DNA from: an uncultured Lachnospiraceae bacterium
Lineage (GTDB): Bacteria > Bacillota > Clostridia > Lachnospirales > Lachnospiraceae
NCBI GenBank assembly: GCA_949948735.1
Contig: CATLGV010000007.1
Span: forward strand, 62,001 to 126,000
Length of the DNA: 64,000 bases
Reading direction: 5' to 3'
Shown: positions 18,791-27,090 of the stretch, piece after piece
Layout of the letters: every line of letters starts with the position of its first letter
How positions within the stretch are numbered: the first letter of the stretch is position 1
Position numbers and translations under genes: made by a program
The notes under the pieces: generated by a model
Databases searched by the model: none
Told to the model about the DNA's origin: nothing
The model's input: the letters and a program-made list of their open reading frames with translations, nothing else

Positions 18791-18819
18791 ATTATACGGC
18801 TTTAACGCGTTAAAGTCAA
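18791..18819 (-). promoter_or_regulatory. Sigma-A promoter with palindromic operator for the ABC importer operon
   Basis: TTGACT (18814-18819), 17 bases, TATAAT (18791-18796). The perfect 16-base palindrome CTTTAACGCGTTAAAG (18800-18815) fills the spacer and touches the -35, a classic site for a repressor that blocks polymerase. The centre CG resembles LacI-family operators, but the regulator is unknown. Confidence 0.8.
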
Positions 18820-18824
18820 TGGAG

Positions 18825-18881
18825 GGCACACAGAAAACGTGCCCGGCACACAGAAAAACATGCCCGGGCACACAGAAAAAC
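18825..18881. repeat. Three tandem GGCACACAGAAAA repeats
   Basis: Near-identical units begin at 18825, 18845 and 18867 (core GGCACACAGAAAA, spacing 20 and 22). The first is also a small inverted repeat (GGGCAC/GTGCCC). They lie between the end of the FtsX-ABC operon and the promoter of the ABC importer. Confidence 0.75.
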
Positions 18882-18924
18882 GGTTCCTGCCGAGTACTGT
18901 TATCCTATGTCCGCGGCGGCAGCT

Positions 18925-19671
18925 TTACCAGCCCAGCCTCGAAAGCCATTTGTTTACCTGCTCCTCCCGCCATTTTTCCGTGCCGGCGGCGGGCTTTCCC
19001 AAACGCAGCTCCCCGCAGAGCCGTCCGTCCAGCAGATAGAGTATTCGGTCGCAGCCGCGCGCTACCCTGCTGTCATGCGTCACCATCAGTATCGCGGTCC
19101 CTTCCCGGTTTAAGCGGCCAAGCGCCTCCAGAACCTCCTCGGCCGCGCCCCGGTTCAGGGCGCCTGTCGGCTCGTCCGCAAACAGTATCTCCGGCGCGTT
19201 TATCATGCTCCGGCAGATGCAGGCGCGCTGGAGCTGCCCGCCGGAAACCTGTGAGATGCTGCGCGCCTCCAGCCCGGAAACAGACAGCTGCTCCATCAGC
19301 CTTTTTGCTTTATCCGTCAGCTCCGCCCTGGATTTTCTGTGCCTGCCTTTATTGGCCTGTACTGCCGGCAGCAAAATATTGTCCAGAATATTCAGATTCG
19401 CTATCATATTCATCTGCTGAAATACAAAACCCATCCGGTGCAGGCGCAGCTTCGCCTTTTCGTCCTCCGAAAGCCCGGTGATTTCCGTGCTGCCAAGCCA
19501 TACCCTGCCGCCGGAAGGACAGGCCATGCCTGCCGCATGATAAAGCAGCGTAGACTTGCCGGAGCCGGACGGGCCCATAACGGCCAGCATCTCCCCTGCC
19601 GCCACCTCAAAAGAAACCTCATGCAATATCGAAGCCTTACTCAGATTTTCTACCCTTAACACTTTATGCAT
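18925..19671 (-). CDS. ABC transporter ATP-binding protein, MacB/LolD type
   Basis: A 248-residue ATPase with Walker A GPSGSGKST, signature SQVSGGQLQRACI and Walker B ILFADEPTGALN, the sequence style of the MacB/LolD/BceA group that works with FtsX-like permeases. It pairs with the permease encoded 61 bases upstream. These pairs export peptides or lipoproteins, or give resistance to bacteriocins and antimicrobial peptides. It is the third gene of the XRE-permease-ATPase operon. Tandem repeats lie just past its stop. Confidence 0.92.
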   Translation of the reverse strand: MHKVLRVENLSKASILHEVSFEVAAGEMLAVMGPSGSGKSTLLYHAAGMACPSGGRVWLGSTEITGLSEDEKAKLRLHRMGFVFQQMNMIANLNILDNILLPAVQANKGRHRKSRAELTDKAKRLMEQLSVSGLEARSISQVSGGQLQRACICRSMINAPEILFADEPTGALNRGAAEEVLEALGRLNREGTAILMVTHDSRVARGCDRILYLLDGRLCGELRLGKPAAGTEKWREEQVNKWLSRLGW

Positions 19672-19732
19672 TACACAATCCCTCCGCCATATTCACACAT
19701 TCTGCTGCCATTTTGGCACTGCCGCTCCCGGT

Positions 19733-22123
19733 TCAATACCGGCAGCACTCGCAGGCCTCTACGTCCCTTATCGGCCTCGTGCCGATAAGGACCGCCGCCG
19801 CCCCTGTCAGCGTTAGCAGCGCCCAGAGCGTCAGCAGCTCCTTTACCGAAGCTGCCGCAAACCGGAAGCCCTCCGCACCGAAGGAGGCCATCACCGCACC
19901 GCACAATTGCCCGCCGCACACACATCCCAGCAAAAGTCCGGCAATAATCCCCACCGTCACCGGAAGCATCCCCTTTACAAAATAGACGCGTCTCAGCGCC
20001 CTCCCGGTAAAGCCCAGCGCCTTGCGCAGCGAAATCAGACGCCGGTCGCGCTCCACAATCAGCCGCATAAACAGCAAAACCACCACGGCAATTACGGATA
20101 CGGCCGCACCAAACGCTACCCCTGCCGCCAGTCGAAGCTGTTCCAATGTCTGGCTGTAGGTATCGGTCACATACGCCGCAATATCGATGACATCCGCCCC
20201 CATCCGGCGGTATTCCTCCATCCACGCTTCCCTGTCGACAGTTTCCTTTAAGGAAACATACAGAACGCTCCAAACCGCAGGGCCGCTCCCTGCCGCAGCG
20301 CACGCCTTCGCCGTCTTTCCGCCGTTTGTAATGTCGGAATAAATACCGCACACCGTATAAGCCGTTTCATTCCCGCCGGCGCCAAGCCGCAGCTTATCTC
20401 CGACGGATACGCCCAGCTCCCGCGCGTTCATGGAAGAGAGTGCGATCTCGTCTTCCTGCGTCGGCGGGCCGCCCTGTGAAAAGCGTACCGGAAATATGCC
20501 GTGATTGCCCGTCTCCACTGTCAGATTGACCGTGCTCCCGTCCTCCAGAACCGCCGCGCACACACCCGTGCGCAGCAGCGCATGCTTTTCGACCCGCGTA
20601 TCCTGCTCCAGGACAGCGGCAAGCCGCAGCGCCGCAGCGTCAATATCTCCCGTCTGCCGCACATCCATGCGTATTTCGCCTTCCCCGATTCCCATGTACG
20701 TCACAAACGAGGGTGCGGACACGGTACGGTATAGATTCTGCGGCACGAGCACCATAAAAACGCAGACGGCCGTCACGGCGCCGATCAGCACATCCTGCCC
20801 GTATCCGCGCGCTGTATTCTCTACCCGGCGTTTTGCGCTGCGCCCGGTGCTGTACTCTCTGCCCGGCGCGGCGCTTTGCTGGCCCGGACAGAGCGCCTCG
20901 AGCACAGACAGCCCCTCCATCTTTTTCAGGAAATGTCGGATATAAAAGAGAAGAACGCCTTCCGTACAAAGCACTGCCAGCAGGGCAGACACTCCCGTCC
21001 AAACGCCGCCGCCCGGCGCGCCGTACAATTCCCGTATCTGCCGCTCCAAAGGGGCCTTCAGCGCAAAAGCCGCCCCAAGACCGACGAGCGCCCCGCAGCC
21101 GGAAAACAAAAGATATTTTGCCAGATACATGCGGCAAAGCGCCGCCCTGCCGATACCAAGCGCCTTGAGCATGCCGATCTCTTTCCGGTCCCGCTCCATC
21201 TGCAGGGACAGCATAAACCGGATGCAGATCAACGCAATGAGCAGCACGGCAATACTTACAAGAAATATGACAAAAATCATGGTCCCGTCCGACAAGGCGT
21301 TCATCATCCGGATTAACGGTCTTGTGATCGCCGGGCCGTTTGCCGGAAGTCCTGCTGCCGCATAAGCCGCCTCAAAGGCATTGACGTTTGCCGTATCCCG
21401 CAGCAGAAATTCAATCAAATATTCCTCCGTGCAGGACGCAGCGCCGCCCGCCTCTGCATTTCCCACAGAAAAGCTCTCCTTTATGCTCTCATAATCCGCC
21501 TCGTTTACAAGGAACCGCTTGGAGGAGGCCATCATGGAGTTCATCTGCGCGTCCCGCAAAAAACCGGCAATCACCAGTGTCCTGCGCCCGGTCCCCGCAG
21601 CCGCGGGGCTCTCCACTGTCATTGTATCTCCGACCGACAAATGATAGCGGGCACGGTAACAGACAGGAACATACACCTCCCCCGGCAGGACCTCTGCAGG
21701 CCTGTTTTCCATATCCAGCAGATAGTCAAACCGCACCCCCTGCATAGCCAGGCCGTTGTCCTGTGTGCTGTCCGAAAGGCGCTGCCCCCCAAGCGTAATC
21801 ATGCTGTTGTCCAAATTGAGAAACCGGCAGACCTGCCATTGCCGGACGTCCGCACAGCTCTCCGCAAAACGGGCAATTTCCGCTTCCGTCTGCGCCCATG
21901 CGTCCGCTTCCGACGCCGTAAGGCCGCCATCCCCTGTATGCATCTGCATATAATCGGGAAGCTGCGCCCGGTCTGCCAGCGCGTCTATCGCCCCCGTCAG
22001 GCCGCCAAGCAGCAGTACGGTTAAAGCGCCCAGCATTGCGCAGGCCGCCATAAAAAAGACTGTCGCCCCGGAAAGCAGCTTATTTTGTTTCGCGTCATTC
22101 CATATCAGTTTTCCGATCATCAC
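19733..22123 (-). CDS. FtsX-like ABC transporter permease
   Basis: A 796-residue membrane protein with two FtsX modules. The N-terminal membrane segment is followed by a large extracytoplasmic domain (about residues 45-265), three membrane helices ending near residue 400, a second segment and ectodomain, and three C-terminal helices with the TRPIRDVEACE tail. The motif MLKALGIGRAALCRMYLAKYLL is typical of the family. It works with the downstream ATPase. Its start overlaps the XRE gene by four bases (ATGA at 22120-22123), coupling regulator and transporter. The single large permease resembles Firmicutes peptide-resistance pumps more than LolCE, but the substrate is unknown. Confidence 0.9.
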   Translation of the reverse strand: MMIGKLIWNDAKQNKLLSGATVFFMAACAMLGALTVLLLGGLTGAIDALADRAQLPDYMQMHTGDGGLTASEADAWAQTEAEIARFAESCADVRQWQVCRFLNLDNSMITLGGQRLSDSTQDNGLAMQGVRFDYLLDMENRPAEVLPGEVYVPVCYRARYHLSVGDTMTVESPAAAGTGRRTLVIAGFLRDAQMNSMMASSKRFLVNEADYESIKESFSVGNAEAGGAASCTEEYLIEFLLRDTANVNAFEAAYAAAGLPANGPAITRPLIRMMNALSDGTMIFVIFLVSIAVLLIALICIRFMLSLQMERDRKEIGMLKALGIGRAALCRMYLAKYLLFSGCGALVGLGAAFALKAPLERQIRELYGAPGGGVWTGVSALLAVLCTEGVLLFYIRHFLKKMEGLSVLEALCPGQQSAAPGREYSTGRSAKRRVENTARGYGQDVLIGAVTAVCVFMVLVPQNLYRTVSAPSFVTYMGIGEGEIRMDVRQTGDIDAAALRLAAVLEQDTRVEKHALLRTGVCAAVLEDGSTVNLTVETGNHGIFPVRFSQGGPPTQEDEIALSSMNARELGVSVGDKLRLGAGGNETAYTVCGIYSDITNGGKTAKACAAAGSGPAVWSVLYVSLKETVDREAWMEEYRRMGADVIDIAAYVTDTYSQTLEQLRLAAGVAFGAAVSVIAVVVLLFMRLIVERDRRLISLRKALGFTGRALRRVYFVKGMLPVTVGIIAGLLLGCVCGGQLCGAVMASFGAEGFRFAAASVKELLTLWALLTLTGAAAVLIGTRPIRDVEACECCRY

Positions 22124-23013
22124 ATTCCGTCCTTTTCATTATAGCCGCAGATAATGAGCTCGCTCTTTACTCCGTTTAATTCGATGCGGTTGTCGGCCCC
22201 GGACACGCCAAACGGCTCCGCCTTCTTCCCGTTCCGCTCATAAGAGATGCCGGTTCCGACGCCCCTGGCAGCCGCCGTGAAGCATGTTGTGTCTGGAATA
22301 TGAAGCTTCGAGCATGCCGACACCTGATTGATGGCAATTTCGCCGTTTAAGGGACGGCAGACCACATCCATATCCAGATTGCAGTTTATTTCCACGACTC
22401 CGGCGACATCCTCCAGCAGGATATTCGACGTCTTTACGTCAAGCTCGATGCCGTCGCATTCGAGCGCGCTTACCGTTATCGTTTCCGCGGCTGCCGCCAG
22501 CTCAAGCTTACCGATATAAGAGGACGGTATTTGGACAAAAATGCTCACGTTTTCCTTCGCCTCCGCCTCCGTTTTCCCATTTCTGCGCGTCACGTCCACA
22601 TCGATTCGCCTTTTTATATCGTCGATTCGGACTTTGAAATCCTGCTGCAGCGTGGGAATCGTATCAGAGGCAAGACGGACGCGAAGCTTTTCCCCGTCAT
22701 ACCCTGACAGTACAAGCCGCTTTGCGCCGCCAAGCTTCATATCATACCGCTTAGGCTCAGCGATATCGAGCTCCGTAACACTCTCAAATAAATAATCCGA
22801 CGATGTTTTTTGGCTTTTCTCCTTCCCGAAAAGCGCATCAAGGGAAATGTCAAACAGTGCCGCAATCGCCATGATATTCCCAATATCGGGAATCCCCGCG
22901 TCGGTCTCCCATTTCGTGACGGCCTGTCTGGATACGCCGAGCTTTTCCGCCAGCTTTTCCTGCGACATGCCTGTCTGTCTGCGAATTGTCTTTAATCTTT
23001 CTGCAAATGTCAT
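22120..23013 (-). CDS. XRE-family regulator with C-terminal DUF4097-like beta domain
   Basis: A 297-residue protein. Residues 1-65 form a Cro/C1-type helix-turn-helix (MSQEKLAEKLGVSRQAVTKWETDAGIPDIGN). The rest is a DUF4097-like right-handed beta fold of repeated strands (LELAAAAETITVSALECDGIELDVKTSNILLEDVAG is its clearest part), a fold seen in bacterial adhesins and stress-sensor proteins. ATG 23013 (MTFAERLKTIRR) was chosen because the helix-turn-helix then begins properly and GGAG lies nine bases upstream. It is the first gene of the FtsX-ABC operon and likely controls it. A DNA-binding domain fused to this beta fold is common in Lachnospiraceae; how it senses a signal is not known. Confidence 0.88.
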   Translation of the reverse strand: MTFAERLKTIRRQTGMSQEKLAEKLGVSRQAVTKWETDAGIPDIGNIMAIAALFDISLDALFGKEKSQKTSSDYLFESVTELDIAEPKRYDMKLGGAKRLVLSGYDGEKLRVRLASDTIPTLQQDFKVRIDDIKRRIDVDVTRRNGKTEAEAKENVSIFVQIPSSYIGKLELAAAAETITVSALECDGIELDVKTSNILLEDVAGVVEINCNLDMDVVCRPLNGEIAINQVSACSKLHIPDTTCFTAAARGVGTGISYERNGKKAEPFGVSGADNRIELNGVKSELIICGYNEKDGM

Positions 23014-23369
23014 CCTAATCTCCGTTTCTGCGCATGCTTTAGTGGCCCGGCCCGGCTGAACCGATGCGCTTTTCACACCGGACCTCTTTGTTCTCTGTCT
23101 TTATTGACCGACGCCCTTGGGTGTTTCCCTTTGGGAAGCTCCCTTCCGGGCGCCTTCGATTGTCAAGTATAGGAAACCGCGCCTTACAATACAAGCAAGC
23201 CGGCATGGCATCTGAGACTTTTCTGCTACCTTGCGTGGCATTTTGCGCGCCTTGAGGGCCTGGCGGTACATTTCCCGTTTATGCCATGGTCTTTTTGTAC
23301 AGACCGTCTGTCTGTCGGTCAAGGCGTGAAATAACCGTTTATTTTGTCCTCAATCGTCAAAAATACACA
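23014..23369. other. Structured leader and intergenic region upstream of the XRE operon
   Basis: No gene is supported here. On the reverse strand it holds a promoter (23166-23194) and a long leader with several possible hairpins, including GGCGCCC/GGGCGTC enclosing GGAAG/CTTCC and GGG/CCC arms. At 23302-23320 GACCG and CGGTC flank nine bases as an inverted repeat. A 73-residue frame at 23101-23322 has no recognisable features. Confidence 0.5.
23166..23194 (-). promoter_or_regulatory. Predicted sigma-A promoter of the XRE-FtsX-ABC operon
   Basis: TTGTAT (23189-23194), 17 bases, TATACT (23166-23171) on the reverse strand. It leaves a leader of about 145 bases before the XRE start codon. Confidence 0.55.
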
Positions 23370-23819
23370 TCATACAAGCGCCTTTGCAAACGCCGCGTTT
23401 TTTTCGAGCTGATAAAATCCCTGCTTTTTATAAAACTCATATGCGGGCACGTCACTTTCCGTCAGCAGGAAAATATGTGTCAGCGCCAACGCCCTGCATG
23501 CTTTTTCTATCTCCTCTACAAACAACGCGCCGATTCCCTGGCCCTGCTTTGCGGTATGGACGCACAGCTCGTCAATACAATATTCCGTGCCCGAATACCA
23601 GTGTTTTATACGGCCCATGGATACGGCAATCAACTCTGTTTCCTCGAACAGGCCAAAGGTCAGGGAATTCTTCTGTCCGATCAGATCCTGAATATACAGC
23701 CGCAGCTGGTTCTCGTCGGACCAGTCGTCGTTCCACGGCTCCCTTGTAAAAACACTGACAAACAATTCTCTGATACCGGCGGACGCACTCTCATCCAGCC
23801 GCTTTAAACAGTAGTTCAT
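23370..23819 (-). CDS. GNAT family N-acetyltransferase
   Basis: A 149-residue acetyltransferase. The acetyl-CoA binding motif A is visible as LCVHTAKQGQGIGALFVEEIE (Q/RxxGxG/A version), followed by FLLTESDVPAYEFYKKQGF, motif B with the usual tyrosine and KxGF. The N-terminal sequence LFVSVFTREPWNDDWSDENQL resembles aminoglycoside-6'-acetyltransferase-like or general GNAT proteins in Clostridia, but the acceptor is not known. It stands alone between the XRE promoter region and the AT-rich island, with its own promoter-like pair at 23865-23893. Confidence 0.85.
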   Translation of the reverse strand: MNYCLKRLDESASAGIRELFVSVFTREPWNDDWSDENQLRLYIQDLIGQKNSLTFGLFEETELIAVSMGRIKHWYSGTEYCIDELCVHTAKQGQGIGALFVEEIEKACRALALTHIFLLTESDVPAYEFYKKQGFYQLEKNAAFAKALV

Positions 23820-24189
23820 GGACTTTCTCCCAGGTCATTTAAAATTTATTCAACAATACTGACTATATTACCACAAAAGCATCCCCCGCTCAAGGAAAAC
23901 CGCCTTTGTCACAGCGCTTCGGGCAATGTCAGCCCTCCACAAGGTACATACCACCTTTTCATATATAAGGGGTCAAAGGAAGCAGCGTCCCCTTTGACAC
24001 ATAACTTTGCTTGCAAGGTGTTGTGTTCTATACCCTCTGTCACAGCTAACAGGTTAAATGAGTAATTCGCTGGGTGGAAACTCTCATTTTACCGGACAAG
24101 AAATGGAACAGTTTTTTATAAATAGAAAGTTGCAAAAAGCTGTCCATTTTCGGTAGAGATGGTAGTTATATAAGTTCACCATAAAAAAT
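23820..24189. other. Left border region of the AT-rich island
   Basis: About 370 bases without a supported gene. It holds a probable GNAT promoter on the reverse strand (TTGAGC 23888-23893, 17 bases, TAATAT 23865-23870), a hairpin GTCAAAGG/CCTTTGAC (23972-23979 with 23991-23998, 11-base loop) that could end the island operon, and a long imperfect inverted repeat around 24100-24160 (AAATGGAACAG against CTGTCCATTTTC). Base composition turns AT-rich from about 24050. Confidence 0.5.
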
Positions 24190-25350
24190 TTAGTCTTCGG
24201 GATCCTCTATTACAACACCGGTTGGAGTGGCTTGCATTTTTTCATATAGAGTTAATTGAGCCGTTTCTAGTTCATCTGTCAATCCAAAGAGAAAATCCTT
24301 CATCACATTATACCTGATCATCCGATTAGTGTGCTTATTTAGCCCTTCAGATGATGCAAGTTTATATTTTTTTAACCAATCAAACAGAATTTTTTCTTGA
24401 TCACTAATTTCCCCTGTTAGATCCATGTCATTATTAAAAACAGAGTATAGTTTTACAAACGATTCCAGATGCTCTTTCAAAAATTGCTCAACTTCGATAT
24501 CTTCTCGTTGCATATAAAATACAACAGAAAACAATGTATAAAGCTGCGCTTTCCTTCGTAGAAATTTTGTAACACTATCTGATACAAAAAATAATGAAAT
24601 CGTCTCTATCGCAGTGCATACCACCTCTTTATCATGCTCTGCATCCTTGTATCCAACCTGCAACTCTTCATAAGCTTGATTAAGGGCAGACTGATCTGTT
24701 TGATCGATTATTCCTTTTCGATATAACAAAACAATAGATGCACAAAATTCAACATCTTTCATGCGTTTTACATCCGGTCCAGTAAACAGGCGTTTTTCAT
24801 CCCACAATGGATTATCAGATAATTCCCTCGCAAGCGTAGCAAACTCTCCCGAAACACTATTCCTTTTTTCTTGATCGTTAAGGCTGTAGTCCGTAAGATT
24901 GAGACGGTTGAACATTGTAATTATATCTTTTCGCGTTGCCTTTGAATCAATTTCTATTATCATCAGCTGATAATTCCAAAAAGTTTTTCTTGTTTCTGTA
25001 TCCAAATCTTTAAAGTACTTATTTGCGTATTCTGCCTTGATACTTCCATCCAATAAGTATTGCGATTTCAGCTTAAACTCATTATTGATAAAAGAGCAAA
25101 TTGCCTTTATTCTTTGCTGCCCGTCAACAATATGGGTAGTCGAAATACCCGTTTCTGGATCAGTGTCTGATTTCCAGAAAAAAAGTTCAGGGATAACCAA
25201 TTGAAGCAAAATAGTTTCAATTAGTCGCACTTTATCTTTTTCACTCCACACAGAACGCCTCTGATATGTGTCATCAACAATCAGTTTCCCTTCATCAAAC
25301 ATTGTAAAAATTTCATTAACCGTTTTCCTATTGTCGTTAAAATTAAACAT
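24190..25350 (-). CDS. DUF262 domain protein (GmrSD/SspE-like N-terminal fold), putative defence protein
   Basis: A 386-residue cytoplasmic protein. The DUF262 core is recognised by YQRRSVW (residues 29-35), HIVDGQQRIKAI with DGQQR at residues 76-80, and a later FNRLN...SLNDQEKRN element near residues 147-163. DUF262 is a ParB/Srx-like fold that binds or hydrolyses nucleotides and is found in the type IV restriction enzyme GmrSD and the phosphorothioate-dependent SspE. Those also carry an HNH nuclease (DUF1524); this protein does not show one, and its C-terminal half is helical without a recognised motif. It overlaps the NTase-like gene by eight bases and is the last gene of the island operon. 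A function in restriction is inferred from family and context. Confidence 0.85.
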   Translation of the reverse strand: MFNFNDNRKTVNEIFTMFDEGKLIVDDTYQRRSVWSEKDKVRLIETILLQLVIPELFFWKSDTDPETGISTTHIVDGQQRIKAICSFINNEFKLKSQYLLDGSIKAEYANKYFKDLDTETRKTFWNYQLMIIEIDSKATRKDIITMFNRLNLTDYSLNDQEKRNSVSGEFATLARELSDNPLWDEKRLFTGPDVKRMKDVEFCASIVLLYRKGIIDQTDQSALNQAYEELQVGYKDAEHDKEVVCTAIETISLFFVSDSVTKFLRRKAQLYTLFSVVFYMQREDIEVEQFLKEHLESFVKLYSVFNNDMDLTGEISDQEKILFDWLKKYKLASSEGLNKHTNRMIRYNVMKDFLFGLTDELETAQLTLYEKMQATPTGVVIEDPED

Positions 25351-25966
25351 TCTTTTTCCCCTCCAAAGCGGCTCTCGCCTTAGATATGCTTATCAATTGA
25401 TATTCCTCTAAATCTTCCCAGCTTCTATAGATACGGTATGTAATCGGGTGTTCAAAGCGTAACTTATCCTGTAGTGCTACATTTATGGGTGAAACTAAAT
25501 CATCCCATTCCTCGCGAATACAATCAATTTTCCGAAGGTTTTTATCATTGATATATCCACGAAAAATAGACGCAGTCAAATACTGATAATAATATTGATT
25601 ATATATACCTTTTGTGTTCCTCAATAGCGCCCAAAAACGCAGATACAGCCTTTCAGAAATAACAGCAATATCTATGTCAGATGAATCCATTCCGCTATCA
25701 TGGTTATGAAACGGCCGTAAAACTTTTTTGGGAGATAAACTGTACCCAGTCTTTGCACTTCCCACCATTTGCATACTATGAAAGTTGATCCCTAAATTTG
25801 TAGAAACAATTTCCTTAAAAAAATCCATTTTATCTACGATCTCATCCGAAGGTACATGAAGATATTCAGAGAAGTACCAATTATGCGATTTGACGATATG
25901 TTTTAGATAAAATGCTTTTGGTTCTAATGTTAGAAGATCGTCCTTAAGAATGTCTTGTATATCCAT
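25343..25966 (-). CDS. Nucleotidyltransferase-fold protein of the island, function unknown
   Basis: A 207-residue protein with a Pol-beta-type nucleotidyltransferase signature: MVGSAKTGYSL (GS at residues 69-70) followed by SDIDIAVIS with metal-binding Asp97 and Asp99. A later KIDCI could supply the third acidic residue. The distance between GS and DxD (about 27 residues) is longer than in minimal MNT antitoxins. The C-terminal region (KLRFEHPITYRIYRSWEDLEEYQLISISKAR) is helical. Such proteins modify proteins, tRNA or nucleotides, or act as nucleotide synthases in defence. Its placement between an m5C methyltransferase (four bases apart) and DUF262 (eight-base overlap) suggests one three-gene unit. 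A confident family name cannot be given. Confidence 0.7.
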   Translation of the reverse strand: MDIQDILKDDLLTLEPKAFYLKHIVKSHNWYFSEYLHVPSDEIVDKMDFFKEIVSTNLGINFHSMQMVGSAKTGYSLSPKKVLRPFHNHDSGMDSSDIDIAVISERLYLRFWALLRNTKGIYNQYYYQYLTASIFRGYINDKNLRKIDCIREEWDDLVSPINVALQDKLRFEHPITYRIYRSWEDLEEYQLISISKARAALEGKKNV

Positions 25967-25970
25967 TGCT

Positions 25971-27065
25971 TTATTCCTCTATTCTATGTAAAAAACAATC
26001 GATCCATTCAGAAATATCTTTTGCAATTCCAAGTGCCAGTAAATAAGGTACGCCGTTTCCTACCATCTTAAACTTCGCTGAAAGTGATAGCTCCGAAGGC
26101 AAGGAAAAATCAGCCGGCAACGATTGAATTGCTAATGCCTCTGCCACGCTAATTCTTCTGGGTAAATATGGATGAAGATGAACTTCATTATTCCCATAAG
26201 CCGCTGTTGGGGAATATCTCCAACGGTGCAAACGCTTAAAAGATTTTCCTCCAGAATCCCCTTCTGGGATAGAAGTAAACTTCTGTGTACTTTTTACAGT
26301 AAATACATCATTTGCATTAGGATGGTGCTGTACATCATTTTGAATAAACCAATACTCAACCGTTAATTCATCGATAAGACCTTCTGGTTTAAATAAAAAG
26401 CCATTTTCTTTGAATGGTGCAGTTTGAGGCCAATTAATTTTTTGTATTTCTTCCATTGCATATTGGTGATGCCGCCCGAACTGAAAATCCAAATGTTTAC
26501 CAAACCTATCTCTGAGCAGTCCTACCAAAACTAGCCTATCTCTATACTGAGGTACACCATACTCTAATGCATTTTCTAACGAATCAAATAAGGAATAGCC
26601 CGCTCGATAAAGTTTCCGCTTCATTCGCTCATAAAACTCTTTATGCTTTTTTGTTTGCACCAAACCTTTGACATTCTCTAGTACAAAAAAATCAGGTTTA
26701 TATTTTGTGATAAGTTTTACATACACCGATGTTAGCTGCCCGTTTTCCCCATTTTCACCTTTATTCTTTCCTGCTGCAGAAAAATCTGGGCAAGGAGGGC
26801 CACCAATAAAGCCAATTAATTTATTCTCTCGATTGTCATAATCGGGGAATGCTTTTTTCCAAAGATCATCCGACAAATATTCTCTAATATCTTTTTCGCT
26901 ATATCCATAAGCTGGAACGTGCCCAACGTTTCTTCTCGCATATTGATATGCACTCAAAAAACGTTTATCATGCTCATTAACAAAGGCGATGTTGAAATCG
27001 GCATTTTCAAATCCCAAATCTAAGAATCCCAATCCAGAGAAAAAAGAAAAAACTTCAACATCCAT
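25971..27065 (-). CDS. DNA (cytosine-5-)-methyltransferase, second of two in the island
   Basis: A 364-residue m5C DNA methyltransferase. Motif I FSGLGFLDLGFENADFN binds S-adenosylmethionine, motif IV GGPPCPDFSAAGKN holds the catalytic Cys in PC, motif VI is ENV, motif VIII is QYRDR, and a C-terminal AEALAIQSLP/GNGVPYLLALGIA covers motifs IX-X. The PCPDFS form differs from the common PCQPFS seen in the other methyltransferase. The target-recognition part between motifs VIII and IX is about 90 residues. It lies 25 bases after the PmeII-type gene and 4 bases before the NTase-like gene. It probably protects host DNA from an activity encoded by the adjacent pair; that is inferred. Confidence 0.93.
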   Translation of the reverse strand: MDVEVFSFFSGLGFLDLGFENADFNIAFVNEHDKRFLSAYQYARRNVGHVPAYGYSEKDIREYLSDDLWKKAFPDYDNRENKLIGFIGGPPCPDFSAAGKNKGENGENGQLTSVYVKLITKYKPDFFVLENVKGLVQTKKHKEFYERMKRKLYRAGYSLFDSLENALEYGVPQYRDRLVLVGLLRDRFGKHLDFQFGRHHQYAMEEIQKINWPQTAPFKENGFLFKPEGLIDELTVEYWFIQNDVQHHPNANDVFTVKSTQKFTSIPEGDSGGKSFKRLHRWRYSPTAAYGNNEVHLHPYLPRRISVAEALAIQSLPADFSLPSELSLSAKFKMVGNGVPYLLALGIAKDISEWIDCFLHRIEE

Positions 27066-27090
27066 TTTCTTTTCCCCTAACCATGTAAAT

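Noticed and set aside
18825..18881. CRISPR array
   Set aside because: Repeats are short, only three copies, with 7-9 base gaps and no cas genes.
23101..23322. Small reverse frame of 73 residues upstream of the XRE operon
   Set aside because: Overlaps the predicted promoter and structured leader, has no good ribosome site and no family resemblance.
24190..25350. Complete GmrSD/SspE-type enzyme
   Set aside because: No HNH (DUF1524) motif is visible in the C-terminal half, so only the DUF262 part is claimed.
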